A stretch of 5,436 nucleotides of DNA from Alistipes sp. (GTDB lineage Bacteria > Bacteroidota > Bacteroidia > Bacteroidales > Rikenellaceae), in contig JAGBIR010000060.1 in the NCBI GenBank assembly GCA_017934845.1, positions 1-5,436 on the forward strand, in the 5' to 3' direction. Every line of letters starts with the position of its first letter. The stretch's first letter is position 1. Both the position numbers and the translations under genes were made by a program. This document shows, piece after piece, positions 5,036-5,436 of the stretch. Below the pieces are notes generated by a model that was not told the DNA's origin, made no database searches, and saw nothing but the letters and a program-made list of their open reading frames with translations.

Positions 5036-5436
5036 TTAGAACTCGGATGTGAAATAGAATCTTATATCCTTAAAATTCTCTTGCGCCAAAGCCAAAGCAT
5101 AACTTGTGTCGGCAAGGAACACATCGCGACCGTGCTTATCGACTGCCATATTCGAGTGCTTGCGTCGTTTGAAATCGGCAAGTTGCTCGGCATTGTCGCT
5201 CTCGATCCAGCAAGCCTTATAAATCGAGATAGGCTCCCAACGGCACTTCGCGCCATACTCATGCTCCAAGCGATATTGGATAACCTCGAACTGAAGCTGA
5301 CCCACCGTACCGATAATCGTGCGACCATTGAGCGACGAGGTAAAGAGCTGAGCCACACCCTCATCCATCAATTGATCGACGCCCTTTGCCAACTGCTTGA
5401 ACTTCATCGGGTCGGCATTCTCGATATAGCGGAACA
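5036..5436 (-). CDS. prfC: Peptide chain release factor 3, C-terminal part (5' end outside window)
   Basis: The last 132 residues of RF3, open to the right edge of the window. The segments DPMKFKQLAKGVDQLMDEG, VAQLF, VGQLQFEVIQYRLEHEYG, and the end RDVFLADTSYALALAQENF and FYFTSEF match domain III and the C-terminus of RF3. RF3 is a cytosolic translational GTPase that recycles RF1 and RF2 from the ribosome after termination. The GTPase domain lies outside the window, so G motifs cannot be checked. The stop codon and the C-terminus appear intact. A lipoprotein gene follows 19 bp downstream with no terminator between them. Confidence 0.95.
   Translation of the reverse strand, partial: FRYIENADPMKFKQLAKGVDQLMDEGVAQLFTSSLNGRTIIGTVGQLQFEVIQYRLEHEYGAKCRWEPISIYKACWIESDNAEQLADFKRRKHSNMAVDKHGRDVFLADTSYALALAQENFKDIRFYFTSEF

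Overview
This window looks like chromosomal DNA from a Bacteroidota bacterium, most likely order Bacteroidales and possibly near Alistipes (Rikenellaceae). The evidence is promoter elements of the Bacteroidota type (TTTG, about 20 nt, then TAnnTTTG), mostly weak Shine-Dalgarno sites, a BACON-like lipoprotein, a standalone DUF4435 protein, and moderate GC in genes with AT-rich intergenic gaps. The genus is an inference from overall character; no marker gene fixes it. No mobile element, CRISPR array, tRNA or rRNA is visible, and no gap between genes exceeds about 260 bp.

Layout. (1) Positions 1-1311, minus strand: the N-terminal 437 codons of a secreted zinc-metallopeptidase-like protein (HExxHxxQ plus a downstream EGD) followed by a propeller-like region. 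It starts at GTG and runs off the left edge. (2) 1348-1689, minus: a SUI1/YciH (eIF1-like) protein, 36 bp upstream of the peptidase and probably its operon partner. (3) 1826-2881, plus, divergent from yciH: a standalone DUF4435 protein with TOPRIM-type acidic motifs, driven by a promoter so close that the mRNA would be nearly leaderless. (4) 3512-2918, minus: a two-gene operon of a four-helix membrane protein and a small XRE-type regulator, overlapping by 11 bp. Its promoter is a full -33/-7 match embedded in palindromes that look like autoregulatory operators. (5) 3768-4523, plus: a membrane-anchored alpha/beta hydrolase with an intact Ser-Asp-His triad. (6) A strong two-way terminator at 4543-4572. 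(7) 5016-4576, minus: a small BACON-like lipoprotein directly downstream of (8) the 3' end of prfC, peptide chain release factor 3, which runs off the right edge.

How the parts relate. Two translation genes (yciH and prfC) anchor the region and suggest a core chromosomal setting. The other genes are small transcription units that look independent of one another. The best leads are the orphan DUF4435/TOPRIM protein, whose family includes the nuclease subunit of PARIS anti-phage defence but which here has no ATPase partner, and the palindrome-rich control region of the membrane-protein/XRE pair. I do not see a complete new multi-gene system in this window.
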